Assembly (NCBI GenBank): GCA_963204815.1
Contig: CAUJHQ010000043.1
Span: 1 to 35,245, forward strand
Reading direction: 5' to 3'
Origin: Pseudomonadota bacterium
GTDB lineage: Bacteria > Pseudomonadota > Gammaproteobacteria > Burkholderiales > Burkholderiaceae_C
Length of the DNA: 35,245 bases
A model generated the notes under the pieces. That model had not been told where the DNA came from, made no database searches, and was given only the letters and a program-made list of their open reading frames with translations. The translations under genes and the position numbers were made by a program. Shown here one piece after another: positions 7,449 to 16,207 of the stretch; positions within the stretch are counted from its first letter, which is position 1, and each line of letters opens with the position of its first letter.

Positions 7449-7748
7449 TCAGGCCGAGGCCAGCGCCTTGATCTTGGCGTTCAGGCGGCTCTTCAGGCGA
7501 GCGGCCTTGTTCTTGTGGAACATGCCCTTGTCGGCGACAGAGTCGATGACGCTCTGGGCGGACTTGAAGGTTTCCGTGGCCTTGGCCTTGTCGCCACCGG
7601 TGACCGCCTTGACGACGTTCTTCACGACGGTGCGGAACTTGGAGCGCAGGGAGGTGTTGGCAGCGTTGAGCTTGACGTCCTGGCGGGCGCGCTTGCGGCC
7701 CGAAGCGAGGCGGACGGTCTTCTTCTTGGCTTTCGCGGAAGTGGCCAT
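7449..7748 (-). CDS. rpsT: 30S ribosomal protein S20
   Basis: A 99-residue, lysine/arginine-rich protein that binds 16S rRNA early in 30S assembly. The N-terminus [20 protein letters not shown] is followed by [35 protein letters not shown] and KIKAL. The DKG-hNKAAR-KSRL stretch is the family hallmark. It is a single-gene unit with its own terminator downstream and a promoter in the 89-base gap shared with murJ. Confidence 0.98.
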   Translation of the reverse strand: MATSAKAKKKTVRLASGRKRARQDVKLNAANTSLRSKFRTVVKNVVKAVTGGDKAKATETFKSAQSVIDSVADKGMFHKNKAARLKSRLNAKIKALASA

Positions 7749-7783
7749 GCTGTGTACTGGGTTCTCTGGTGCAAAGACCGTCG

Positions 7784-7789
7784 AGTATA
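7784..7789 (-). promoter_or_regulatory. -10 element for rpsT
   Basis: The minus strand reads TATACT about 36 bases upstream of the rpsT ATG, a close match to the consensus -10. The expected -35 position is GC-rich with no clear match, so the promoter may rely on an extended contact or on activation. Confidence 0.6.
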
Positions 7790-7822
7790 GCACGCGAGCC
7801 GCGGCCGGGGAGGCGGGCTGCC

Positions 7823-7828
7823 TATAAT
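7823..7828 (+). promoter_or_regulatory. Consensus -10 element for murJ
   Basis: A perfect TATAAT ends nine bases before the murJ GTG at 7838. Transcription would then start within a few bases of the start codon, so murJ is probably expressed from a leaderless or near-leaderless mRNA. No consensus -35 is visible 17 bases upstream. Confidence 0.65.
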
Positions 7829-7837
7829 CGCCGGCAC

Positions 7838-9394
7838 GTGAACCTGCTGCGGGCCGCCTCCACCGTTTCCCTGCTGACCCTGGCGTCCCGCGTCACCGGG
7901 CTGGTGCGCGACCAGCTCATCGCGGCGCAGTTCGGCGCCAGCGCCGCCACCGACGCATTCAACGTCGCGTTCCGCATCCCCAACCTGTTCCGCCGGCTGT
8001 TCGCCGAGGGCGCGTTCTCGCAGGCCTTCGTGCCGCTGCTGGCCGCCACCCGCGAGCGCGAAGGCGACGCCGCCACCCACGCGCTGGTCGATGCCGTCGC
8101 CACCGTGCTCGTGTGGGTGCTGCTGCTGGCCTGCGCGGCGGGCATGGTCGGCGCGCCGGTGCTGGTCTGGCTGATGGCGTCCGGCCTCGAGCGGCTGGAC
8201 CTCGCCACCGTGATGACGCGCTGGATGTTCCCCTACATCGGCTTCATGTCGGTGGTGGCGCTGGCCGCCGGCATCCTCAACACCTGGAAGCGGTTTGCCG
8301 TGCCGGCGGCGACGCCGGTGCTGCTGAACCTGTCCATCATCGCCGCCGCCGTGTTCGGCACGCCCTGGCTGCGCGCGCAGGGCGTGGAGCCGGTGTTCGC
8401 GCTGGCCGGCGGCGTGATGGTCGGCGGGCTGCTGCAGCTGGCCACGCTGCTGGCCGCACTGGCGCGGGTCGGCATGCTGCCGAAGGTGGGCCTGACGCTG
8501 GCGCGCTGGCGCACCGCCTGGGCCCACCCCGGCGTGCGCGACGTGCTCGGCCGCATGGCGCCGGCGCTGCTGGGGGTGTCGGTGGCGCAGGTGTCGCTGC
8601 TGATCAACACGCAGATCGCCTCGCACATCGCCGTCGGCGCGGTGTCCTGGCTGACCTACGCCGACCGCCTGATGGAGTTCCCGACCGGCCTGCTCGGCGT
8701 GGCGCTGGGCGTGGTGCTGCTGCCGCAGCTGTCGGCCGCGCAGGGGCGGGGCGACGCGCAGGCCTACTCCGACATGCTCGACTGGGGCCTGCGCCTCGTG
8801 CTGCTGCTGGCGCTGCCCTGCGCGGTGGCGCTGATGGTCTTTGCGCTGCCGCTGGTGGCGGTGCTGTTCCACTACGGCGCCTTCACCGACCGCGACGTCG
8901 TCCAGTGCGCCTACGCGGTCATGGGCTGGGGTGTCGGCCTCATCGGGCTGATCGCCGTCAAGGTGCTGGCGCCCGGCTATTACGCCCGCCAGGACACGAA
9001 GACGCCGGTCAAGATCGCGATCGGCGTGCTTGCCGTGACGCAGTTGCTGAACGCGGCGCTGGTGCCGGCCATCGGCCAGGCCGGGTTGTCGCTGTCGATC
9101 GGCCTGGCGGCGATGCTGAACGCCGGCTTCCTGTTCGCCGGCCTGCGCCGCGCCGGCGTCTACCGCCCGCGGCCGGGCTGGGGCATGTTCGCGCTGCGCG
9201 TCGTCGGCGCCTGCCTGCTGCTGGGCGCGGCGCTGCACTGGGCGGGCGGCGCGATCGACTGGATCGGCCTGCGCGCGCACCCCGGCCAGCGCGCCGGCTG
9301 GATGGCGCTGGTGCTGGGCGGCGTTGCCGCCGGCTACTTCGCCGTGCTGCTGGCCAGCGGGCTGCGCCTGCGCCAGTTCGCGCGGCGCGGCTGA
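7838..9394 (+). CDS. murJ: Lipid II flippase MurJ (MviN)
   Basis: A 518-residue inner-membrane protein with about 14 hydrophobic segments. It flips the peptidoglycan precursor lipid II to the periplasmic face. The N-terminal signature is clear: [20 protein letters not shown], then [35 protein letters not shown], whose conserved Arg and acidic residues line the cavity. It also has [26 protein letters not shown] and [17 protein letters not shown]. The GTG at 7838 is chosen because the MurJ N-terminus begins there and the upstream part of the frame overlaps rpsT's promoter. It stands divergent from rpsT and just ahead of a SirB1-like gene. Confidence 0.96.
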   Translation: MNLLRAASTVSLLTLASRVTGLVRDQLIAAQFGASAATDAFNVAFRIPNLFRRLFAEGAFSQAFVPLLAATREREGDAATHALVDAVATVLVWVLLLACAAGMVGAPVLVWLMASGLERLDLATVMTRWMFPYIGFMSVVALAAGILNTWKRFAVPAATPVLLNLSIIAAAVFGTPWLRAQGVEPVFALAGGVMVGGLLQLATLLAALARVGMLPKVGLTLARWRTAWAHPGVRDVLGRMAPALLGVSVAQVSLLINTQIASHIAVGAVSWLTYADRLMEFPTGLLGVALGVVLLPQLSAAQGRGDAQAYSDMLDWGLRLVLLLALPCAVALMVFALPLVAVLFHYGAFTDRDVVQCAYAVMGWGVGLIGLIAVKVLAPGYYARQDTKTPVKIAIGVLAVTQLLNAALVPAIGQAGLSLSIGLAAMLNAGFLFAGLRRAGVYRPRPGWGMFALRVVGACLLLGAALHWAGGAIDWIGLRAHPGQRAGWMALVLGGVAAGYFAVLLASGLRLRQFARRG

Positions 9395-9396
9395 CC

Positions 9397-9402
9397 TACA
9401 CT
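9397..9402 (+). promoter_or_regulatory. -10-like element for the SirB1-like gene
   Basis: TACACT begins three bases after the murJ stop and ends seven bases before the next ATG at 9410. If used, the mRNA would start almost at the start codon. Expression could equally come from murJ read-through, as no Shine-Dalgarno sequence is seen. Confidence 0.45.
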
Positions 9403-9409
9403 GACAGGC

Positions 9410-10273
9410 ATGGGCGGATCCCTGCACTTCGAAGCGCCGAGCGCGCTGGAATACTTCGCCTCTCTGGTGGCCGACGACGCGAGCCTGTCGGTCACCGAGG
9501 CGGCCGTCGCCGTCGCCCAGGACGAATATCCGCGGCTCGACCCGCAGGACACGCTGGCGCAGATCGATGCCCTGGCCGAGCGCCTGCAGCGCCGCCTGCA
9601 CGCCGACGTCGCGCCGATGCAGAAGCTGCGCCTGCTGAACCGCTACTTCTTCCAGGAACTCGGCTTCGCCGGCAACGTGAACGACTACTACGACGCCTGC
9701 AACAGCTACCTGCCCGAAGTGCTCAGGTCGCGCCGCGGCATCCCGATCACGCTGGCCATCGTCTACATGGAGATCGCCGGCCAGCTCGGCCTGACGGCGC
9801 ACGGCATCTCGTTTCCCGGCCATTTCCTCGTCAAGCTGCACATGCCGCTCGGCGAGGTCGTGATCGACCCCTTCAGCGGCCACTCGCTGTCGCGCGAGGA
9901 TCTCGACGAGCGCCTCGCGCCGTACCGCCGCCAGCGCGGGCTGGTGGGCGACTTCGACGCGCCGCTGGGCCTGTTCCTGCAGGCCGCGCCGGCGCGCGAC
10001 GTCATCGCGCGGCTGCTGCGCAACCTGAAGGAGATCCACCGCACGGCGGCCGACTGGCCGCGCCTGATCGCGGTGCTGGACCGCCTCGTCGTGCTGCTGC
10101 CGCAGGCCTGGGAGGAGCGGCGCGACCGCGGGCTCGCGCGCGCCGCGCTCGGCCAGCGCGATGCCGCGCTCGCCGACCTCGGCACTTACCTGGAGCAGCG
10201 TCCCGACGCCGACGACGCCCCGGCCCTGCGCCGGCGCCTGACCGAACTGCGCGGCGCTCCGCGCCTGCACTGA
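9410..10273 (+). CDS. SirB1-like transglutaminase-fold and TPR protein
   Basis: A 287-residue protein with a SirB1/transglutaminase-like core (about residues 35-190) and a short C-terminal helical repeat region with TPR character (about 205-270, including LPQAWEERRDRGLARAALGQ). Family-like sequences are LNRYFFQELGFAGN-NDYYD, SYLPEVL-RRGIPITLAIVY, and GISFPGHFLVKL followed by IDPFSG. The family's biochemical role is not established; SirB1 in enterobacteria lies beside release-factor genes. Start: ATG 9410. Confidence 0.88.
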   Translation: MGGSLHFEAPSALEYFASLVADDASLSVTEAAVAVAQDEYPRLDPQDTLAQIDALAERLQRRLHADVAPMQKLRLLNRYFFQELGFAGNVNDYYDACNSYLPEVLRSRRGIPITLAIVYMEIAGQLGLTAHGISFPGHFLVKLHMPLGEVVIDPFSGHSLSREDLDERLAPYRRQRGLVGDFDAPLGLFLQAAPARDVIARLLRNLKEIHRTAADWPRLIAVLDRLVVLLPQAWEERRDRGLARAALGQRDAALADLGTYLEQRPDADDAPALRRRLTELRGAPRLH

Positions 10274-10278
10274 GCCCG

Positions 10279-10956
10279 ATGCGCCAGATTCCGCTCGCGA
10301 TCGGCCTCGATCCGCTGCCCACCTTCGACAGCTTCCTGCCCGGCGCGAACGGCGCCGCGCTGGAGCATCTGCGCCGGCTGGCCATGCCCTCGGCGCCGGT
10401 CTACCTGTGGGGGCCGTCGGGCAGCGGCAAGACGCACCTGCTGCGCGCGCTCGCCCACGCGGCGCAACAGGCCGGCCAGCGGGTCGGCTGGTTCGACGCC
10501 GGCGACCCCACGCCGTGGGCGCTGGCGCCGGGTTGGTCGCTCGTCGTCATCGACCGTTGCGACGACCTGGACGCGGCGGCCCAGCAGGCCGCCTTCGCGC
10601 TCTTCGTCGAAGCGGCGACCGAAGGCGTGCAGATCGCCGCCGCCGGCCGCCTGCCGCCGGTGGACCTGCCGCTGCGCGACGACCTGCGCACGCGCCTGGG
10701 CTGGGGCCATGTCTTCGCCACCGAGCTGCTGCCCGAGGCCGAGACGCGCGCCGCGCTGCGCCGCGAGGGCGACCGCCGCGGCGTGCTGCTCTCCGACGAG
10801 GTGATGGATCACCTGCTGACGCGCTTCCCGCGCGACCTCAAGCACCTGATGCTGCTGCTCGACCGGCTCGACGAGTACGCGCTCGCGCGCTCGCGCGCCG
10901 TCACCGTGCCGCTGCTGAAGTCGATGCTCGCCGAGCAGGGCGCGCCGGCGCGATGA
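10279..10956 (+). CDS. hda: DnaA-related regulator Hda
   Basis: A 225-residue AAA+ protein that works with the DNA sliding clamp to stimulate ATP hydrolysis by DnaA and so limit replication initiation. The N-terminal MRQIPLAIGL holds a QxPL-type clamp-binding peptide. Walker A is GPSGSGKT (45-52) and Walker B is SLVVIDRCDDLD (D92). LRTRLGWG (about 136-143) is the conserved arginine-bearing segment, and FPRDLKHLMLLLDRLDEYAL forms the lid. It lacks DnaA's C-terminal DNA-binding domain, as expected. The ATG at 10279 lies five bases after the SirB1-like stop, and its own stop overlaps the next start (ATGA). Confidence 0.93.
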   Translation: MRQIPLAIGLDPLPTFDSFLPGANGAALEHLRRLAMPSAPVYLWGPSGSGKTHLLRALAHAAQQAGQRVGWFDAGDPTPWALAPGWSLVVIDRCDDLDAAAQQAAFALFVEAATEGVQIAAAGRLPPVDLPLRDDLRTRLGWGHVFATELLPEAETRAALRREGDRRGVLLSDEVMDHLLTRFPRDLKHLMLLLDRLDEYALARSRAVTVPLLKSMLAEQGAPAR

Positions 10957-11621
10957 AGCTCGCCCTCTTCGACCTCGACGGCACGCTGCTGCCCGGCGAC
11001 TCCGATCACGCGTTCGGCGAGTTCCTCGTCGCGCAGGGCCTGGCCGACGGCGAAGCGCACCGGCGCGCCAACGACGCGTTCTACCAGCACTACGTGGCGG
11101 GCACGCTGGACATCCGCGCCTACGTGCGCTTCTGCACCGCGCCCTGGCGCGCGCTCGCGCCCGAGGCGATCGCCGCGCTGCAGGCGAACTTCGTCGACGC
11201 CGTCATCGCGCCGATGCTGCGGCCGGAGGCCTTCGCGCTCGTCGAGCGGCACCGCCGCGCCGGCGACCTGCTGGCGATCGTCACCGCCACCAACGACTTC
11301 GTCACGCGGCCGATCGCGCAGCGCTTCGGCATCGACGCGCTGATCGCCACCGAGCTCGAACACGACGCCGGCGGTCGCGCCACCGGCGAGATCCGCGGCG
11401 TGCCTTCGTTCCGCGACGGCAAGATCGCGCGCGTCGACCAGTGGCTGGCGGCGCAGGGCCGCACGCTCGCCGACTTCGAGTCGAGCACCTTCTACAGCGA
11501 TTCCACCAACGACCTGCCGCTGCTCGAACACGTGAGCCACCCGGTGGCCACCAACCCCGGCCCGGCGCTGCGCGAGACGGCGCTGGCGCGCGGCTGGCCG
11601 ATCCTGAACCTGTTCCCATGA
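10953..11621 (+). CDS. HAD-superfamily (SerB-like, HAD-IB) phosphatase
   Basis: A 222-residue haloacid-dehalogenase hydrolase. The catalytic motif [14 protein letters not shown] supplies the nucleophile D7 and acid D9. Motif II is IVTATND, and motif III/IV is in [13 protein letters not shown]. The helical cap and the length match HAD-IB phosphoserine-phosphatase-like enzymes commonly found beside hda and pcnB in betaproteobacteria. The natural substrate is unknown, and histidinol-phosphate or phosphoserine phosphatase activity is possible. It overlaps hda upstream and pcnB downstream by four bases each, so it is translationally coupled to both. Confidence 0.92.
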   Translation: MKLALFDLDGTLLPGDSDHAFGEFLVAQGLADGEAHRRANDAFYQHYVAGTLDIRAYVRFCTAPWRALAPEAIAALQANFVDAVIAPMLRPEAFALVERHRRAGDLLAIVTATNDFVTRPIAQRFGIDALIATELEHDAGGRATGEIRGVPSFRDGKIARVDQWLAAQGRTLADFESSTFYSDSTNDLPLLEHVSHPVATNPGPALRETALARGWPILNLFP

Positions 11622-13201
11622 TCAAGAAATTCATCGACCGCCTGCTCGGCAAGGGCAACGCCACCAAGACGCCGCCGGCGCCGCCGGCGATCCCGCTCGG
11701 CCGCCGGGTGGAGATCCCGGCCGAGCAGCACGGCATCGACGCCGCGCTGCTCGACGACAACGCCGTGCGCGTGGTGAAGACGCTGAAGGACGCCGGCCAC
11801 GAGGCCTACATCGTCGGCGGTGCGGTGCGCGACCTGCTGGTCGGCTTGCGCCCGAAGGACTTCGACGTCGCCACCGACGCCACGCCCGAGCAGGTGAAGT
11901 CGCTGTTCCGGCGCGCCTTCATCATCGGCCGCCGCTTCCGCCTGGTCCACGTGATCTTCGGCCGCGGCCGCGAGCACGAGGTCATCGAGGTGTCGACCTT
12001 CCGCGCCTACCTCGATGCCGCCGCCGCCGAGCAGGTGGAGGGCAACGAGAAGACCTCCAAGGGCGAGATCGCCGAGAAGAAGCACGTCGTCGACGCCTCC
12101 GGCCGCGTGCTGCGCGACAACGTCTGGGGCCCGCAGATCGAGGACGCGGCGCGCCGCGACTTCACGGTCAACGCGATGTACTACGACCCGGTCTCGCGCA
12201 TCGTCGTCGACTACCACGGCGGCTTCGCGGACTCGCGCGCCCGCTTGCTGCGGATGATCGGAGACCCCGAAACGCGCTACCGCGAAGATCCGGTGCGCAT
12301 CGTGCGCGTGGTGCGCTTCGCCGCCAAGCTGGGCTTCGAGCTCGAACCGGCGACGGCAGCGCCCATCCAGCGCAGCGCCGCGCTGCTGGCCAACGTGCCG
12401 GCTTCGCGCCTGTTCGACGAGATGATCAAGCTGCTGCAGACCGGCCACGCGCAGAAGAGCGTGGCGCAGCTGAAGAAGATGGGGCTGGACCGCGGCATCT
12501 TCCCGGTGCTCGACGCCGTGCTCGCGCCGGCGAAGCCGACGCCGGCGCGCGAGGCCTTCGTGCGCCTGGCCTTCGAGAACACCGACCAGCGTGTCGCCGA
12601 CGGCCGCAGCGTGGTGCCCAGCTTCATGCTCGCCTGCCTGCTCTGGCACGACGTGCAGGAGCGCTGGCACGCGCTGCGCGCGCAGGGCGAGCACACGGTG
12701 CCGGCGCTGCAGCAGGCGATCGACGCCGTCTTCGACGCCCGCATCGGCGACATCTCCGGCCGCGGCAAGCTCGCCGCCGACATGCGCGAGATCTGGCTCA
12801 TGCAGCCGCGCTTCGAGCGCCGCACGCCGCAGGGCGCGAGCGGCCTCATCGCGCAGCCGCGCTTCCGCGCCGGCTACGACTTCCTGCGCCTGCGCGCCGA
12901 CGCCGGCGAGGTCGACGCCGAGCTCGCCGACTGGTGGGAAGACCTCCACCTCGGCAGCGACGAGGACCGCGAAGCCATGCTGCAGGACTTGCGCGACAAG
13001 AGCGGCGGCCCGCGCCGCCGTGCGCCGGTCGCACGCGGTGCCGCGCCGGCCACGGCCGAGCCCGAGGCGGCCGACGACGATGGCCCCGACGACGCCGCAC
13101 CGCCGGCCGTCGAAGGCGAGGGCGGTGCCGCGGCGCCGCGCAAGCGCCGCCGGCGGCGCCGCAAGCCCGCCGCAGCGGCGGCGCCCGCCACGCCCGAATG
13201 A
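11618..13201 (+). CDS. pcnB: Poly(A) polymerase I
   Basis: A 527-residue nucleotidyltransferase that adds poly(A) tails to RNA and promotes its decay. The class II nucleotidyltransferase head has [12 protein letters not shown] (about 65-76) and the catalytic D81-x-D83 in [14 protein letters not shown]. It is followed by [16 protein letters not shown] and by [13 protein letters not shown] with RLLRMIGDP and [18 protein letters not shown] of the neck. The [11 protein letters not shown] pattern favours poly(A) polymerase over CCA-adding enzyme. The C-terminal 60 residues are low-complexity (acidic/Ala-rich then a run of about ten basic residues), usual for PcnB and likely RNA-binding. ATGA overlap with the HAD gene, and its TGA overlaps folK. 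Confidence 0.94.
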   Translation: MIKKFIDRLLGKGNATKTPPAPPAIPLGRRVEIPAEQHGIDAALLDDNAVRVVKTLKDAGHEAYIVGGAVRDLLVGLRPKDFDVATDATPEQVKSLFRRAFIIGRRFRLVHVIFGRGREHEVIEVSTFRAYLDAAAAEQVEGNEKTSKGEIAEKKHVVDASGRVLRDNVWGPQIEDAARRDFTVNAMYYDPVSRIVVDYHGGFADSRARLLRMIGDPETRYREDPVRIVRVVRFAAKLGFELEPATAAPIQRSAALLANVPASRLFDEMIKLLQTGHAQKSVAQLKKMGLDRGIFPVLDAVLAPAKPTPAREAFVRLAFENTDQRVADGRSVVPSFMLACLLWHDVQERWHALRAQGEHTVPALQQAIDAVFDARIGDISGRGKLAADMREIWLMQPRFERRTPQGASGLIAQPRFRAGYDFLRLRADAGEVDAELADWWEDLHLGSDEDREAMLQDLRDKSGGPRRRAPVARGAAPATAEPEAADDDGPDDAAPPAVEGEGGAAAPRKRRRRRRKPAAAAAPATPE

Positions 13202-13671
13202 AGGCCTACATCGGCCTGGGCGCGAACCTCGGCGACGCCGAGCGCGCGCTCGCCGATGCGCTGCAGCGGCTGGCGGCGCTGCCGTCCACGCGCCTCGTCG
13301 CGCGCTCCGCCGTCTACCGCACGGCCCCCATCGACAGCAGCGGGCCGGACTACCGCAACGCCGTCGCCGAGCTCGACACGGCGCTGCCGCCGCTCGAACT
13401 GCTGCACGCGCTGCAGGCCATCGAGCAGGCGCACGGGCGCGAGCGGCCGTACCGCAACGCCCCGCGCACGCTCGACCTCGACCTTCTGCTGCACGGCGAC
13501 CTCGTCGTCGATTCGGCCGAGCTGACGTTGCCGCACCCGCGCCTGCACGAGCGTGCGTTCGTGCTGGTGCCGCTGCTCGAGATCGCACCCGGCCTCGACC
13601 ACCCGACGCTCGGGCCGCTGGCGCCGTTCCGGGCACGCGTGGCCGACCAACCGATCGAGAGGCTGGAGTAG
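13198..13671 (+). CDS. folK: 2-amino-4-hydroxy-6-hydroxymethyldihydropteridine diphosphokinase (HPPK)
   Basis: A 157-residue enzyme that pyrophosphorylates 6-hydroxymethyl-dihydropterin with ATP, in folate synthesis. Hallmarks are the N-terminal [49 protein letters not shown] (the Arg-rich loop and the Mg-binding DxD) and [16 protein letters not shown]. The start overlaps the pcnB stop (ATGA). pcnB-folK adjacency is common in proteobacteria. Confidence 0.96.
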   Translation: MKAYIGLGANLGDAERALADALQRLAALPSTRLVARSAVYRTAPIDSSGPDYRNAVAELDTALPPLELLHALQAIEQAHGRERPYRNAPRTLDLDLLLHGDLVVDSAELTLPHPRLHERAFVLVPLLEIAPGLDHPTLGPLAPFRARVADQPIERLE

Positions 13672-14034
13672 ATGTTCTCGCTTGCCGATCTGCCGCTGCC
13701 GGTGAAGACCTTCGGGCTGCTGCTGCTGTCCAACCTGTTCATGACCTACGCGTGGTACGGCCACCTGAAGACGCTGGGCGCGAAGCCCTGGCTGGTGGCG
13801 GCCGTGGTCAGCTGGGGCATCGCGTTCTTCGAGTACCTGCTGCAGGTGCCCGCCAACCGCATCGGCTACGCCGGCGGCTACACGCTGGCGCAGCTGAAGA
13901 TCGCCCAGGAGGTGATCACGCTGGCCGTCTTCGTGCCCTTCGCGGTGATCTACATGCACCAGCCGCTCAAGCTGGACTACCTGTGGGCCGCGCTGTGCCT
14001 CGTCGGCGCGGTGTACTTCATCTTCCGGTCGTAG
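13672..14034 (+). CDS. DMT family (DUF486) small membrane protein
   Basis: A 120-residue protein with four hydrophobic segments and a FMTYAWYGHLK motif typical of the DUF486 branch of the drug/metabolite transporter superfamily. Further family sequence is SWGIAFFEYLLQVPANRIGY, then AQLKIAQEVITLAVFVPF. It starts with the base immediately after the folK TAG. A transport role is assumed from the superfamily; the substrate is unknown. Confidence 0.88.
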   Translation: MFSLADLPLPVKTFGLLLLSNLFMTYAWYGHLKTLGAKPWLVAAVVSWGIAFFEYLLQVPANRIGYAGGYTLAQLKIAQEVITLAVFVPFAVIYMHQPLKLDYLWAALCLVGAVYFIFRS

Positions 14035-14047
14035 CGCATCCCCCGCC

Positions 14048-14053
14048 TACAAT
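14048..14053 (+). promoter_or_regulatory. -10-like element of the DUF47-pit operon
   Basis: TACAAT in a GC-rich setting, 48 bases before the DUF47 ATG. Its predicted start point (about 14060) falls inside the first of three tandem repeats that look like Pho boxes. The expected -35 position lies within the end of the preceding gene and is not distinctive. Confidence 0.5.
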
Positions 14054-14055
14054 CC

Positions 14056-14088
14056 GCCAGTGACAGACCGGTGACAGGCCGGTGACAC
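14056..14088 (-). promoter_or_regulatory. Three tandem 11-bp repeats resembling a Pho box
   Basis: Plus-strand units are GCCAGTGACAG (14056-14066), ACCGGTGACAG (14067-14077) and GCCGGTGACAC (14078-14088). Read on the minus strand they give CTGTCAC at exactly 11-bp spacing. Known PhoB sites are direct repeats of CTGTCAT-type heptamers spaced by 4 bp, so period and sequence both fit. They lie between a -10-like element and the start of a phosphate transporter operon, where bound PhoB would be expected to block transcription. The link to PhoB is inferred. Confidence 0.65.
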
Positions 14089-14101
14089 GACCGGAGCCTC
14101 C

Positions 14102-14749
14102 ATGTTTTTTGGCAAGCTGCTGCCGCGCGAGGGCAACTTCTTCGAGTTGTTCAACGAGCACGGCAACCACATCGCCGAGGGCGCGCGCGCCTTCCTGCTG
14201 CTGGTGAACCACTACGCCGACCCGACGCTTCGCGAGAAGCACACGGCCGACGTCGGTGCCGCCGAACGCGCGGCCGACAAGGTCACCGCCGAGGTGCACC
14301 GCCAGCTTCACCGCACCTTCATCACGCCGCTCGACCGCGAGCAGATCCACAGCCTCGTCAACTCGATGGACGACATCCTCGACCTGCTGCAGGACTCGAG
14401 CGAGGTGATGTCGCTGTACGACCTGCAGAGCATGAACGAGGACGTCGTGCGCCTGGCCGAGATCTCCGTGCGCTGCTGCGAACGCGTGCAGCACGTCATC
14501 ACGCTGCTGCCGCGCCTGAAGGACGCGGCGGTGGCCGAGTCGGCGCTGAAGACCTGCGAGGAGATCGACCGCCTCGAGTCGGATGCCGACCGCGTGATGC
14601 GCTCGGCGATGTCGCGCCTGTTCCGCGAGGAGGCCGACACGCGCCAGCTGATCAAGCTGAAGGCCGTGTACGAACACCTCGAATCGATCTCCGACCGCTG
14701 CGAAGACGTCGCGAACCTGGTCGAAGGCATCGTGCTCGAGAACTCCTGA
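14102..14749 (+). CDS. DUF47 / PhoU-like Pit accessory protein
   Basis: A 215-residue all-helical protein of the DUF47 family, related to PhoU. It begins MFFGKLLPREGNFFELFNEH, with internal TFITPLDREQIHSLVNSMDDILDLL and AVYEHLESISDRCEDVANLVEGIV. The E/DxxxD pattern of the last helix resembles the metal-binding motif of PhoU proteins. Such genes regularly precede pit transporters (orfA-pit in rhizobia), and the protein is thought to modulate Pit activity. The gap to pit is 14 bases. Confidence 0.93.
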   Translation: MFFGKLLPREGNFFELFNEHGNHIAEGARAFLLLVNHYADPTLREKHTADVGAAERAADKVTAEVHRQLHRTFITPLDREQIHSLVNSMDDILDLLQDSSEVMSLYDLQSMNEDVVRLAEISVRCCERVQHVITLLPRLKDAAVAESALKTCEEIDRLESDADRVMRSAMSRLFREEADTRQLIKLKAVYEHLESISDRCEDVANLVEGIVLENS

Positions 14750-14763
14750 CCGAAGGGCTTTCC

Positions 14764-15774
14764 ATGGACGCCCTGCCGGTCGGCTTCTGGGTCGTGGCGA
14801 TGCTCGTCGCGCTGGCCCTGCTGTTCGACTTCATGAACGGTTTCCACGACGCGGCGAACTCGATCGCCACCGTCGTGTCCACCGGCGTGCTGAAGCCGCA
14901 GCATGCGGTGGCCTTCGCCGCCTTCTTCAACGTACTGGCGATCGGCATCTTCCAGCTCAAGGTGGCGGCGACCATCGGCAAGGGCATCGTCGAGCCGGGC
15001 ATCGTCGACCAGCACGTGGTGTTCGGCGCGCTCATCGGCGCGATCGCCTGGAACGTGATCACCTGGTGGTACGGCATCCCGTCGTCGAGCTCGCACGCGC
15101 TCATCGGCGGCATCGTCGGCGCCACGATCGCGAAGGCCGGCAGCGGGCCGCTGGTGGCGTCGGGGCTCGTGAAGACGGTGGCCTTCATCTTCGTCTCGCC
15201 CTTGATGGGTTACCTGCTGGGCTCGCTGATGATGGTGGCGGTGGCGTGGGTCTTCAAACGGGCGTCGCCGCTGCGCGTGGACAACCTGTTCCGCCGCGCG
15301 CAGTTGGTGTCGGCCGGGCTCTATTCGCTGGGGCACGGCGGCAATGACGCGCAGAAGACGATCGGCATCATCTGGCTGCTGCTGATCTCGTCGGGCTACG
15401 CGGCGGCGTCCGACAAGATGCCGCCGGTCTGGGTCATCTGGTCCTGCTACCTCGCCATCGGCCTGGGCACGCTGTTCGGCGGCTGGCGCATCGTCAAGAC
15501 GATGGGGCAGCGCATCACCAAGCTCAAGCCGGTGGGCGGCTTCTGCGCCGAGACCGGCGGCGCCGCCACGCTGTTCATCGCCACCGGCCTGGGCATTCCG
15601 GTGTCGACCACGCACACGATCACCGGCGCCATCTTCGGCGTCGGCTCGGTGCGCAACGCGAGCGCGGTGCGCTGGGGCCTGGCCGGCAACATCGTGCTGG
15701 CGTGGATCTTCACGATCCCGGCCACCGCGTTCATCGCGGCGGTGTTCTACGGCATCAGCACCTTCATCTTCTGA
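14764..15774 (+). CDS. pit: Low-affinity inorganic phosphate transporter (Pit/PiT family)
   Basis: A 336-residue membrane protein with about 9-10 hydrophobic segments that imports phosphate (as metal-phosphate) with protons. Both copies of the PiT signature are present: FMNGFHDAANSIATVVSTG near the N-terminus and YSLGHGGNDAQKTIGI in the second half. PSSSSHALIGGIVGA and PVSTTHTITGAIFGVG are the paired family repeats. It is downstream of the DUF47 gene and the Pho-box-like repeats. The 3' end overlaps the convergent TM2 gene by 11 bases. Confidence 0.95.
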   Translation: MDALPVGFWVVAMLVALALLFDFMNGFHDAANSIATVVSTGVLKPQHAVAFAAFFNVLAIGIFQLKVAATIGKGIVEPGIVDQHVVFGALIGAIAWNVITWWYGIPSSSSHALIGGIVGATIAKAGSGPLVASGLVKTVAFIFVSPLMGYLLGSLMMVAVAWVFKRASPLRVDNLFRRAQLVSAGLYSLGHGGNDAQKTIGIIWLLLISSGYAAASDKMPPVWVIWSCYLAIGLGTLFGGWRIVKTMGQRITKLKPVGGFCAETGGAATLFIATGLGIPVSTTHTITGAIFGVGSVRNASAVRWGLAGNIVLAWIFTIPATAFIAAVFYGISTFIF

Positions 15775-16207
15775 CCGCCGCCTCGCCTTCGAGCTGCCAC
15801 TCGAAGAACTTCTGCCCGCCGTAGGCGATGGTGCCCATCAGCGCCGCGCCGCCGACCATGAGCGCCGCGATGGCGCCCAGCACCGGCGCCCAGCGCGTGC
15901 CCGGGCCGGCCTGGCCGGGGTTGTGGCGCGCGTCCCACTTCTCGTCGGGGGTGAGGCCGTAGACGATGGCGAAGAGCATGGCCTGCGCCACCATCAGCCC
16001 GAACAGCGGCACGAGCAGCCAGGCGAGGTGGTCGTCCTGGCCGAGTTCGCGGATGCGCAGCACGCCCAGCAGGCCGATGGCGGTGGGCAGCGGGTGCAGC
16101 CAGCCGAGCTTGTCGCCGAAGCCGTGCAGGTAGAAGCGGTGCAGGCCGAGCGTGCCGCCGAAGAAGGCGATCCAGGTCGCGATGGACTTCGATCGGTAGT
16201 GGTTCAT
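15764..16207 (-). CDS. TM2-domain membrane protein
   Basis: A 147-residue protein starting MNHYRSKSIATWIAFFGGTLGLHRFYLHG. The GG-xGLHRFYLG-type sequence is the TM2-domain signature (two helices joined by a tight turn). Two further hydrophobic segments follow (about residues 60-85 and 112-130). The function is unknown. Its ATG overlaps the stop of the upstream GNAT gene by four bases, and its end overlaps the convergent pit gene by 11 bases. Confidence 0.85.
   Translation of the reverse strand: MNHYRSKSIATWIAFFGGTLGLHRFYLHGFGDKLGWLHPLPTAIGLLGVLRIRELGQDDHLAWLLVPLFGLMVAQAMLFAIVYGLTPDEKWDARHNPGQAGPGTRWAPVLGAIAALMVGGAALMGTIAYGGQKFFEWQLEGEAAVRR

Noticed and set aside
7622..10270. An 882-codon open frame on the minus strand opposite murJ and the SirB1-like gene
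   Set aside because: Its translation is low-complexity (Arg, Gln, His, Ala, Gly) and mirrors the codon bias of the plus-strand genes. Real genes with recognisable motifs fill the other strand. It is a high-GC shadow frame.
12934..13200. Arg/Ala/Pro-rich 3' end of pcnB as a possible frameshifted or foreign segment
   Set aside because: The frame stays open to a stop that overlaps folK, and a basic low-complexity tail is normal for bacterial poly(A) polymerases.
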